DNA of 64,000 nucleotides from Symbiodinium natans (Eukaryota > Sar > Dinophyceae > Suessiales > Symbiodiniaceae): NCBI GenBank assembly GCA_905221605.1, contig CAJNDS010002717.1:237501-301500 (forward strand). The letters run 5' to 3'. The notes beneath the pieces were generated by a model. The model was given only the letters and a program-made list of their open reading frames with translations. It had not been told where the DNA came from and searched no databases. This document shows positions 40,044-48,769 of this stretch, piece by piece (the stretch's first letter is position 1; every line of letters begins with the position of its first letter). The position numbers were made by a program, and so were the translations under genes.

Positions 40044-41623
40044 TCAGCGAAGAGCGGCCTCGGCCTCGTTTATCGCGGCCCTTGCATCGCTGACTACATC
40101 CGAGTGTCGCAGCCTCCGTGGGCTTCTTGAACGACCGCGATCCGATACCTCCGTGGGCACAGGTGACATTGGCGATGGAGATTCCAAAAGCCTCCAGGCC
40201 TCGAAGTTGCTTTCCCCAGATACCGACGCCGGAGGGCGTGGAGGCAGCCGGAAAGCTGGGATCGGCGGAGGCGTAGGGACCGCCAACGGTGGAACCAATG
40301 GAGGCTCCGGAGTTCCAACCGGCTCCCCCGGCACAATGTGGAGGTTCCAATAGTCGGCCTAGTGATTTCCCGGGGCTCCGATGGCTTTCCCCGAAGCTCG
40401 TTGAGGATACTCCGCCCCATCCATCCAAGGTCCTCGTACGACTTGCTCAGGACCACCAAACCACCAGAGGAGGACGACTCCGAGTCGCTTCCTCCATCCG
40501 GAGGTCGGGCTGCCGCCTTGGAGCGGGCAGCTTTTGTAGACGCCCGATATTCCTCCAAGGAGTAATGCTCCTTGGCTTCGTTCTTTATCACATTCCCAAT
40601 AACTTCCCAGATGCACTTCTGGATCCACATCGGAGTGTTTTCCGACATCACCCTTTCCGCATGGCCAATGTCGTACTTCTCGTTGTACTCCTGGTACAAG
40701 TTCACCAACCCAAGGAGGTACAGGGCAAAGGTGTGGCCCTGCTGAAGGTGGTACGACATCGGGAGCAGCTTGGGGCGCACGGACTTGTTTGAGGTCAAAG
40801 ATTCTCCAAGTTGATTCACAACAATGGTAATGACCTTCAAGCTGCATCCAAAATCCACGGCCGAAGCAGCCTGGGTAAGTTGGGAAAGGATCTGCTCGTG
40901 GTGGTCCTCCAACTCGGTGGTCATGCATCCCACCGATGCCATCTCGATCGGTCGTTCGGGGTGTTCCAAAGGAGGTTCGCGAAGCAACCACCTGAGCTCT
41001 TGTTCCTTTTGAGGGAGACAACCATGAGCCCAGGGGACATCCTCGGTGGATCCATAGGGACAGAAAATTACTTCTCCATCCTCCAAAGGAAGAGCAGGCA
41101 CTGCACTTCCAACCACCATTTCCTCCAAGTATCCCGGCACCGTCATAGCCTTGCTCAAAAGATTCAAAGGCTCGCCAATCAAATCCCTGCACGATGGGAT
41201 GGGCTGCTGTTCCTTTTTGTGCCGCCAGTAGGTCCAGCTTTGGCCCTGTTCTGCATACAGCTCTTCTTGTCGCCGCACAAAAGTGCGCACTCGAGAGTGG
41301 CTGGCCCAATCGCCCCAAGAGTCCTCCTCCAAATCGATACGCCGGGTCGAAATAAGAGGGAATTCCCCCTCCATCGAGGGCAACATTCGAGAGCGGGCCG
41401 CCAGAGCAATCGACATACGGATGCCTTCTTTGCCCTCTCCATGGCGCTGCTCTTCTTCGGCAGCTTCCATCCTGGCCCTTTCTCCCTCCTCGATCTCTTC
41501 TTGTTCTAGCCTTTCGGCTTCTGCAAGATGATGGTAAAACTCCGGTGTCGGTGACCGAGCTGGCGTAGGAGAACGCGCAAACTGTTGAGGAGCGTCGTCC
41601 ACCGAGGCAGCACGCGCCCCCAT
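40044..41623 (-). CDS. Copia accessory protein, unknown function, one frame change
   Basis: The likely start is ATG at 41623 (MGARAASVDDAPQQFARSP). The frame is protein-like for about 425 codons: a charged helical stretch (LAEAERLEQEEIEEGERARM), then RRIDLEEDSWGDWASHSRVR, PMSYHLQQGHTFALYLLGLV, NLYQEYNEKYDIGHAERVMS. Near 40345 the protein-like reading moves to another frame ending PFRLPP-type proline-rich sequence, RGRSRSPRRLRHSDVVSDAR and AINEAEAALR. The shift could be an indel, a short intron or programmed frameshifting. Its place between gag-protease and pol makes it element-encoded. No family recognised. Confidence 0.6.
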
Positions 41624-42136
41624 GATCTCTACCAAAAGACAATTGGGACAATCCAAAATACTGTTCGGCCAAAGCTTGCTCCATGCGTTCAAAATCAACA
41701 AGTGCAAAACACCATGCCGAAAAACATGCCGCACCACATGCCAATAAACATGCCACAAAACATGCCAATAAACATGCCACAAAACATGCCAAGGGCCTTT
41801 CAACAGGCTTCCTAATGAGAAGAGGGGTTCGTTTGGGCTGTTCTTTGGGCACTTCTTTGGGCATTTCGGGCAATTTAAGGGTGTTCTCAGGCACTTTCGG
41901 GGTGTTTTTGGTGCATTCTTGAGGCACTTCAGGGACCACTTTCGGGGATACTTCGGCTCTAAGCCCTCGCAACAAGAAAGCAAACGGAGTCTCAAGCAAA
42001 GCATGCCGGCAATCACCGCTCTCTCTTCCTTGTGGCTTCTCGACTTCCGCCTTCTTTCCTCCTGTCGTCGCTTTCTTGAGGATGCTCAGTCCTGGCTGTG
42101 GCTTAACAACAGAGTCCTGCAGGCAGGTAATCGCGT

Positions 42137-44311
42137 CTATTTCCATGTCCGAGCCCTAAGGCTGCGCGGAGAACGACCTTTCCCCGCTTTCTGGCGGCGA
42201 CCCCCGCTCAAAGCCCACCAGGCCCGATTAGCGGATACGAGTTTCACGTTGCGTTTGCCTTTGTACAACCTAGACCCGGTTTTGTAGAGATACGTTCTCC
42301 ACCCTTTCTCCACCGCCGCCCAGGGACTAATGGCGTTAAACGTAACTTCTGCAACGAGAACCTCCGTCAAAAGAAGGCTACAATCACCGAAGACGACCTC
42401 TAAGTCGACGACGCCTGATACGGGGATTTTCCCCCCTGAAGCATTGTACAGAGTGACCTCTCTCTCATGATTCTTGACCACCCTGAATCCGCTGAGGTGT
42501 TCCGAAGAAACCACATGACACGTGGCTCCCGAATCCACTAACCAGACGTCTCTCGGTTCTAGCTGGAAGCTGGCGCAGATGCGCTCTACATCCCCTGCAG
42601 TCAAAGAATTGCTAACAGGTCCCAATCGTTGCTTGTCGAGTGAAAAACCTACCCTACGCTCAGACGACTCAGAAAGGCTCAGTTCAGGACTTCGCTGGGC
42701 AAAGCGCATCGCCATCACACTCTGTGTCGGCTCTGCTTCCGCTTCGGACTCTGGTTCTCCCATAGCCCTAGCGCTGTTCTTCTTCTTCTGCTTCTTTCCT
42801 TTGCCCTTTCCTTCGCCCTTCTTTCCTTTCGCACCCTTGTCTCCCTTGGAGGTGGGCTTTCCTTTCGGCGTTGGAGAGCGAGGAGCTCCCTTCGGAGTGG
42901 GGGATCTCTGTCCTTTGGGGCCTCCAGTGCCCTTTCCACTCTTCGACTCTCCCTTGCCGCCTTTGCCGCCCTTTTCTCCAGCCTCACGCTGTCGTACCCA
43001 ACAATCCTTTGCCACATGACCATGCTTGCCGCAATGGTCGCAAAGCTTGTTGTCCATTCCACGATTGGCTGCCGTCGGCACGTCGCACATCCTCAGCTGT
43101 TCTTCGAAGTATTTGAGGCTCTTCGTGAGCTCACTCCAGCTGTTGGCGTTGCCGTGCAGCGCCACGTACTGCCTTGCCGGATGCGAAACGGCCTGCAGCA
43201 GGAGGGAACAGCGATCCGCTTCGGAGAGCTTCAACTCGGGGAAGTTGCTCAACTTGATCTCCGCCTTGGCGATTTCGTCCTCCAAGTGTCTGATGATGTC
43301 CATGGGCTTCTTGAGCCCCGAACACTGGGCATGCAACTTCATGCAACCGTCTCTCACGTAGACGGCTTCCATTCGAGACACAATGGAGTAGTTGAGGTGC
43401 AGTGTGCGAACTGCCTCGTAGCCAGTAGCAGACATGCCCTGCCTTTTGCTACAGCTTCGAAGCAACTCCAAACCACGCTCCCACTTCGCCAAGCTCTGGG
43501 AAAGTAGGTAAAACAACTTCGCTGACCGAGCTGCAGTGTCAGGAGGTAAACGGTCCTGTCGGATCTCGTCCTTGACACTAATGCAGAGGCGAAGCTCGTT
43601 CACATAGGCCTCGTCTTGCAAAGCCAACCATGAACTCATCGTCTCCAGGAAGCCGTGCCAGGCCTCAATCTCTCGCATTCTGTCTCTACCCATCTCCTGG
43701 TGGGCTATGACAGGCAGCTGTGGAAGGTACTTGTCTGCACGGTTGGAAACGTATCCACCAGATGAACTTCCAGTATCTTTAGGACTTGAAGAAGGAAAGG
43801 AACTCCCTGTGGACGAAGTTGCAGCGAGGAACGGGTCACTCGGTGCAGATGCCTTTGCAGCTTCCGCCTTGGCTTTGGCCTCAGCAGCTGCGAGTTCGGC
43901 ATCGTTCCTCCTCTTCTCTTCGCTGTCCATGCGACGAAGCATGGTTGCCACAAGCTGTTGGTTCTGTGCCAACTGCTTCCGGTACTGGTCCATCATGGCT
44001 TCCTGCTGTCTCTGCTGCTGCTGCATCACTCGCAGCATCTCAACCACCAAACTTTCGCCAACAGCACCACCACCTGGAGCAGTGGCAGGCTGTGAACTCG
44101 TCGCTGGCGTGGGAGTCGGAACTCCTTGAGTTCCAAAGGCAGCAAAGGGGTTCGGCTGCTGTCCTACCGGATTCTCACCGGTTCCAAACAGCAAGGCTTC
44201 CTCCTCGGGAGTGTTGTCAGGGACAGGAACTTCTTCAGCGGTCAAAGGTACATGCACCGGAGAACCCTGTGGGCTTCCATGCACACTTCCGCCTTGCTCT
44301 GGAGTCGCCAT
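42137..44311 (-). CDS. Copia gag-protease
   Basis: 724 intact codons, ATG at 44311 (MATPEQGGSVHGSPQGSP), 40 bp downstream of the primer-binding site. The N-terminal part is Pro/Gln-rich and helical (VVEMLRVMQQQQRQQEAMMD). A gag-like middle has EIEAWHGFLETMSSWLALQ and LKYFEEQLRMCDVP. A CCHC knuckle CDHCGKHGHVAKDCW lies at 424-437, then a Lys/Gly-rich linker. The aspartic protease has WLVDSGATCHVVS (active Asp 593) and a C-terminal VLVAEVTFNAISPW. Gag packages the RNA and the protease matures the particle. The frame stops at 42137, so pol is made from a separate frame. Confidence 0.93.
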   Translation of the reverse strand: MATPEQGGSVHGSPQGSPVHVPLTAEEVPVPDNTPEEEALLFGTGENPVGQQPNPFAAFGTQGVPTPTPATSSQPATAPGGGAVGESLVVEMLRVMQQQQRQQEAMMDQYRKQLAQNQQLVATMLRRMDSEEKRRNDAELAAAEAKAKAEAAKASAPSDPFLAATSSTGSSFPSSSPKDTGSSSGGYVSNRADKYLPQLPVIAHQEMGRDRMREIEAWHGFLETMSSWLALQDEAYVNELRLCISVKDEIRQDRLPPDTAARSAKLFYLLSQSLAKWERGLELLRSCSKRQGMSATGYEAVRTLHLNYSIVSRMEAVYVRDGCMKLHAQCSGLKKPMDIIRHLEDEIAKAEIKLSNFPELKLSEADRCSLLLQAVSHPARQYVALHGNANSWSELTKSLKYFEEQLRMCDVPTAANRGMDNKLCDHCGKHGHVAKDCWVRQREAGEKGGKGGKGESKSGKGTGGPKGQRSPTPKGAPRSPTPKGKPTSKGDKGAKGKKGEGKGKGKKQKKKNSARAMGEPESEAEAEPTQSVMAMRFAQRSPELSLSESSERRVGFSLDKQRLGPVSNSLTAGDVERICASFQLEPRDVWLVDSGATCHVVSSEHLSGFRVVKNHEREVTLYNASGGKIPVSGVVDLEVVFGDCSLLLTEVLVAEVTFNAISPWAAVEKGWRTYLYKTGSRLYKGKRNVKLVSANRAWWALSGGRRQKAGKGRSPRSLRARTWK

Positions 44312-44351
44312 GGCGTGGAGGTGCTTAACACAGGCGCTGGAGTCACTCTCA

Positions 44352-44365
44352 GTGCTCCGCTACCA
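44352..44365 (-). other. Primer-binding site, initiator tRNA-Met type
   Basis: TGGTAGCGGAGCAC on the minus strand directly follows the LTR end CTTTTCACA. It is close to the usual copia site TGGTATCAGAGC and complementary to a tRNA ending ...GCTCCGCTACCA. Exact adjacency to the LTR supports the assignment. Confidence 0.85.
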
Positions 44366-44950
44366 TGTGAAAAGCAGAGCTCGCGCAGCAGTCTCTTTTC
44401 CACTTTGCACTTGAGCCAAACACCAAAGTGTTCAGCAAGCTTCAGTTCTTGCAGCAAGCTCTCTCCAAGAGCTAAGGGCTCCAAAAAGCTACGAATTCCA
44501 TCTCAACTTTGTTCTACAAAGGAGGTAAAGCAAAAGAGCAATGCAACTGCTTTGGTCTACACCTCGGGGACTTCAGGTCACTTCCGAACAGCAAAACAGC
44601 GAAGCTTCAGAGTCCACTCTGCACTCCTACTCCCATCCTACACGTCCAACGGCAACGAACGAAGTGGCGGGGACACGGAGTGAGTTGCAACAAGACAGAA
44701 CCTCAGAGTTCTGACACGCACTTCTTCACTACTGCTCTCATGCAGCTCCAAGTGCTTCAAAACTCATCCTTGACCATGCCAACAAGACAAGACATGTGTC
44801 GCAGTCAACCCAAACATGCTTTAGGGACTTTGGGCAAAACCAAACATGCTCATGCCAAGTCATGCAGCAGAAAAACTCTCATGCTTCTCTCTGTACAGTC
44901 AAACACCACATGGCACCAACTGGGCAAACACTACAGGTGAATTTTTCACA
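44366..44950 (-). repeat. Copia 5' LTR (585 bp)
   Basis: Minus strand TGTGAAAAATTCACCTGTAG ... GCTTTTCACA. The ends are TG...CA with an 8-base inverted repeat TGTGAAAA/TTTTCACA. GTTTT follows outside (44951-44955). It matches the split 3' LTR with two substitutions. It contains GTTTGGCTCAAG about 55 bases before its end (separate entry). Confidence 0.93.
44410..44420 (-). other. Leader-like TTTGGCTCAAG inside the LTR
   Basis: TTTGGCTCAAG matches the last eleven bases of the dinoflagellate spliced leader. It lies 44 nt before the LTR 3' end in the R/U5 position and is also present in the other LTR (16236-16246). It may be a fossil of a trans-spliced copia RNA, or a chance match. Confidence 0.5.
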
Positions 44951-44955
44951 GTTTT
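44951..44955. repeat. Target-site duplication of the copia element, right copy (GTTTT)
   Basis: GTTTT directly outside the 5' LTR, identical to 16187-16191. Confidence 0.85.
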
Positions 44956-45925
44956 AAATTCCACCCTTTCAATTTCTTGTCCTTCAAAGGTCTGTAAAAA
45001 TAAAAGAGAAGGAACTTCTTTTAAATTCCACCTTCTTCCCGATCTTGTTTTTTTTTTGATATCATTATTTGAAACTTAAAGAAGTAATGTCTTAGCTTTT
45101 TGTGCAGGTTAGGCCGCGTTCGGTGTTGCAGCCATGAAGTTCTATAAGTGTCAACCTTACATGATCCCTGCGGAATCGCACTTGCTCCAGTTTGTTGCTT
45201 AGCAAGGACAACACTGGGAACCAAGTAATATTGCAATGACCAGGCAGCTGCAAGTTATCCGGCCTGCTAATGCAGCCGGTTGGTGCCACTGCTTCCCGCC
45301 GGAAGTGCAACATCTGCTGCGTCTGAATTACTCTGCCTTTTCAAAAGACAGCAACTTAATTTGTTTTTGCCCTGCAATCCACCGTTCGCTGTTTTCTCCT
45401 GCATGCAGGCAGACCAGGCATTGGCATCATGCCACATTGCAGTGCCCTTACAGGTTGTGTCTCATCTACACCACAGAGTTTTTTTTTTTTTTGGACTGGT
45501 GCCTCTTTACTACATCAGTAGCACAGTAGGCCGGTCTTGTTGGGCTCGACAAAAAGGGTGAAACAGAGTCAGCGCACACAACCCGCCAAACACAACACGA
45601 AACCACCAAAGAACAGACACCGAAGAAACAAAACGAGCAATCGCGCTAAACTACTAGATACCCCACGGACTCAGTACTCGAGGTCGTCAATGAAGTCCCG
45701 GTGCACAAGGAAGCACAGAGCTTGTGGGGAATTCGCAAAATGCGACGTTGCCAGATTCACAAAACCACCATCATGTAGCCACAGGTGCGACAGCGGTTGG
45801 TCAACCCAAGATCGTCAGACGAGGTTCGGATCGCTTAATCGTTGTCAAGGTAAGACAACCAACACACAATGGCGAAAGGATGTTGCAAGTCAGACTCCCA
45901 AGGTGGGATGAAAGATGTGCATATG
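44956..45925. other. Flank of the copia insertion, no gene recognised
   Basis: AT-rich with two TTTAAATTCCACC words (44955 and 45020) matching the other flank, then T-runs at 45045 and 45480. Frames here (for example 45236-45561 plus) carry no recognisable motif. I see no gene or RNA. Confidence 0.5.
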
Positions 45926-46655
45926 CCCCATGGTGGTCAGCCAGTGGGGACTTAACAGCAAGAGCAGTCCAGGCAAGACCGGCCCAGGGCACTCCATGGT
46001 GGTCAGCCAGTGGAGTAGCTCCGAGCACAGGATTCACCAGTCAACCTGGCGCACAAGTGCCTACCCTCAAAGGTGCCCGCGCACGGCCAGAGGGGGGGCG
46101 AGAGTAGCGGCAGCTACCGATTACCTGGCGCACAAGGGCCCACCCTCAGAGGTACCCGCGCACGGTCAGAGGGGAGGCGAGAGTAGCAGCAGCTACCGAT
46201 TCCACGGGGAGAGTCCACGGCGAGTTACCAAACCCTTAACGCCACAGGGTTTGACACCGAGGGACCTCCCAATCCAGGCATCTCACACAAGGCTACGCCA
46301 CAGTGGCACTGGCCTGCGCATCGACCCGCATCAGGTCCCTTCACCCAAACCCGCGAGGTACGTCGGTAAGGAGATGGGAGGGCTCACATCACCGTCACGC
46401 AGCCACCAATGCGGATACATTCAGCGCCAGCCAAGGCCGTTAACGAGAAGGTTCACAGTTTCGCCATCACAGGTGGAGCAAAGTCGTGCCACAGCACGGA
46501 ACGTTGTAGGTGTCAACCTTCGTGTTCCGAAGCATAAAGTCGCCCCATGGTGGTCAGCCAGTGGGGACTTAACGGCAAGAACAAAAGGGTAGGACCAGCC
46601 CAGAGTGCTCCATGGTGGTCAGCCAGTGGAGCTTCTCCGAGCATAAAGCGCAACA
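45926..46655. repeat. Duplicated about 110-bp unit with CCATGGTGGTCAGCCAGTGG
   Basis: 45926-46035 and 46541-46650 each hold two copies of CCATGGTGGTCAGCCAGTGG, with GGACTTAAC(A/G)GCAAGA between and CTCCGAGCA after. Within the interval, 46046-46125 and 46126-46205 are a separate tandem pair (GGCGCACAAG, CCCGCGCACGG, GGCGAGAGTAGC, GCAGCTACCGATT). No gene seen. Confidence 0.75.
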
Positions 46656-46885
46656 TTCGTTGACTCCCAAGAGCTCGTACGCCGGCCAAAGCAGGCTTGA
46701 CTGCTTCGTTCCACTCAGAGCCACCAGGTACACCAAAGCAGGCGGGGACCCCACCAGCCCCGCAGGAAGCGGGAGAATTCCCCAGTCGAAACTTCGCACT
46801 CAAGGCCAAGCATTTATCTCCTTAGCCGGTGAGGGTTGAGGGTTCAACACCCAGAATCAGCCCGTCCATGCCCAAACTGGCAGAC

Positions 46886-46922
46886 GTCGGTGAGGAGATG
46901 TGAGGGCTCACATCACGCTTGG
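46886..46922. repeat. Hairpin GATGTGAGGGCTCACATC, one of three related copies
   Basis: GAGGAGATGTGAGGGCTCAC then ATCACGC, an 8-bp perfect stem around GG. Related copies: 46366-46395 (imperfect) and 57335-57367 (perfect). All sit at edges of other repeats. Possibly the terminal hairpin of a small mobile element. Confidence 0.6.
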
Positions 46923-47339
46923 CCACCTACCGATGGGGAGGTAGTCATGTATGGCTGCTTGGACGCAAGCAGAGATAGACACCCGGCAGGCAGGGAGCCC
47001 CGTAGCAACCCAAGCACAGGCGAGAATGGCTCTCGTGAAGGCCAGGTTGTTCACAGGTGCTCGATGGCACATTGCCAGGGAAGTGGGAGCCTGATCTCCG
47101 CATAGGAGTGTCCACAACCCGGAAGCAGCATCCCCTAGCTGGTCTCTCCCAATAGGCATGACGTCGTTGCACGTCGAGGGGGTGTCACCTTCCAGACGAG
47201 AGGGGGTCAACCCTCTAGTCCGAGGGGTTCACACTTGATCGTAACACGTAGAAGCAGGCAACCTGCCCACCTAGAGGGGGCAGAGGAAAGGAAGATTAGC
47301 CGTTTTACCGATGACAGAGCCGGAACATCCAGGCAGGAC
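46923..47339. other. Intergenic stretch, no gene recognised
   Basis: No protein-like frame or RNA gene visible on either strand. Low-complexity GAGGGGGTCAACCCTC-type words occur near 47190-47230. Confidence 0.4.
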
Positions 47340-48014
47340 CGACCCAGGGCCTCTCTCTAGGGGGCGTGTTCCAGCTCTCCACTCTGTGGTGGCTACAGGC
47401 CTGGTTATGAGGGATGTATGAGAATTATGCATTTCGAGAGGCTGTCGAGTCTCGGGCCTCCGGCCCGGAGCTCGAGCGATCGCAGGGGCTCTAAAATGCT
47501 TGCAAAACGGGATTTCGCGGCTGCATGCCAAACGACTTTCGAACTGACTGCCAGGCGCCTTCGAGCTGCATGCCAAACAGCTTTCGAGCTAACTGCCGAG
47601 CGCTTTCGAGCTGATTGCCAGCGTCGAAGGCCTCCATCTCGTCTCGCAGGCATGCCTGCGCGCGCGCGAGCTCCACTCCGAAGCACTGTGGAGCGCGACG
47701 TCTGCCCTCATGGTGCTCTGGTGGACCTTTGAGATGCGGCCTCATACATCTACAAATATATATATATATATATATGTGTATATATATGTATATATTTCTC
47801 GATTTCAGGGGTTGTCTTAACGTCTCAATGTCTCAGTGTCTCAGAGCCCCGCAGATGCGCAGGTTCCAGCGTTCGGAAGCCACGAGCTGCCCGGCAGCGA
47901 GCTGCATGCCAGCTTTTGAGCTGCATACCAAACAGCTTTCAAGCTAACTGTCGAGCACTTTCGAGCTGCGTCGAAGACCTCCATCTCGCCTCCAGGCGCT
48001 CCGAAGCTCCGCTT
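47340..48014. repeat. Direct copy of the outer right arm (56605-57271)
   Basis: From CTCTCTAGGGGGCGTGTTCC to CGCTCCGAAGCTCCGCTTCC it matches 56605-57271 in the same orientation with few differences, apart from the length of the (TA)n stretch at 47756-47795. It includes tandem units based on TTCGAGCTGCATGCCAAACA. Relative to 48770-49060 its first 300 bp are inverted. Confidence 0.85.
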
Positions 48015-48769
48015 CCCTCACACTCGCGCGAGCTCCGAAGCACTGTGGAGCGCGACATCTGCTGCTGGGCGCTGGGCCGAGGAGGCTCTGAGACATTGAG
48101 ACTTTGAGACTGCGGCCTCGATTCCATGCGGTTGTTCTGGACGCTGGGTCCTGAGACACTGAGACATTGAGACTTTGAGACTGCAGTCTCGATTCCAGGC
48201 TGTTCTGGACGCTGGGCCGAGGAGGCTCTGAGACACCGAGACAGCTGCTTTGCTGCTGTGAGTGGCGACTGAAGCCTAAGTGTGTGAAAGTCCTACTGCT
48301 TTGCTGCTGTAAATCGTTGAAGTCCTTAGTCCTAGTGTGTAAAGTGTCGACCACCCGAAAGTCTCGGAAACAGCCCTTCGTGGTGCTGCGTGTTGCTGTG
48401 TGGTGTGTTTGAGCAGGAGCGGCGCGGACAAGGAGGCGCTGAGACATTGAGACTTTGAGACTTTGAGACTGCGGCCTCGATTCCAGGGTCTCAACGTCTC
48501 AATGTCTCAGTCTCAGAGCCTTCTCGGCCCAGATGTTCTAGCATTCGTTCGGAAGCCACGAGCCATCGAGCTGCATGCCAAACAGCTTTTGAGCGGCATG
48601 CCAAACAGATGTCGCGACAGTGCTTCGGAGTGGAGCTCGCGCGCTGCGCGCGCTAGGCGAGCGTGAGAGGCCGAGGAGGCCTGAAACACTGAGACATGGA
48701 GACGTTGAGACGTCGAGTCTGCAGGGCCGATCGCGCGCGCTAGCGCGCGTCTGGGAACGACGCAAGGCG
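48015..48769. repeat. GAGACATTGAGACTTTGAGA-type repeats outside the left arm
   Basis: Several blocks of a 9-base word (TTGAGACAT and variants) at 48085, 48155, 48440, 48490 and 48690, mixed with GCCGAGGAGGCTCTGAGAC and copies of the TGCCAAACAG unit. GCGCGC-rich hairpins at 48640-48655 and 48730-48750. No gene. Confidence 0.6.

Larger units (their letters stand above)
16192..44950 (-). mobile_element. Ty1/copia-type LTR retrotransposon with 18.6 kb of nested retroelements in its 3' LTR
   Basis: The element reads 5' to 3' on the minus strand: 5' LTR (44950-44366), primer-binding site, gag-protease, two accessory frames, pol (integrase, RT, RNase H), polypurine tract (35394-35388), then a 3' LTR that begins at 35387, is broken after about 16 bases, and resumes at 16773 to end at 16192. 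The two LTRs differ at only two positions by eye (C/T and G/A near 16567 and 16599), and GTTTT flanks both outer ends. Without the nested block the element is about 10.1 kb. Pol order integrase-RT-RNase H identifies copia rather than gypsy. Confidence 0.9.

Noticed and set aside
40359-42146. A 595-codon minus-strand frame over the copia accessory region
   Set aside because: Its composition (Cys/Ala runs from CATGCCA-type repeats, then random sequence) is worse than the overlapping frame starting at 41623, which has regular helical and charged segments.
16761-44947. AGGTGAATTTTTC as the 5' splice site of plus-strand introner elements (AG/GTGA)
   Set aside because: The motif marks the 3' ends of minus-strand LINE copies and LTR starts, and no plus-strand exons abut it. 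Not fully excluded, but the retroelement reading explains more.
46822-46860. GGTTCAACACCC resembling a tRNA B box
   Set aside because: No foldable cloverleaf or A box at a suitable distance.
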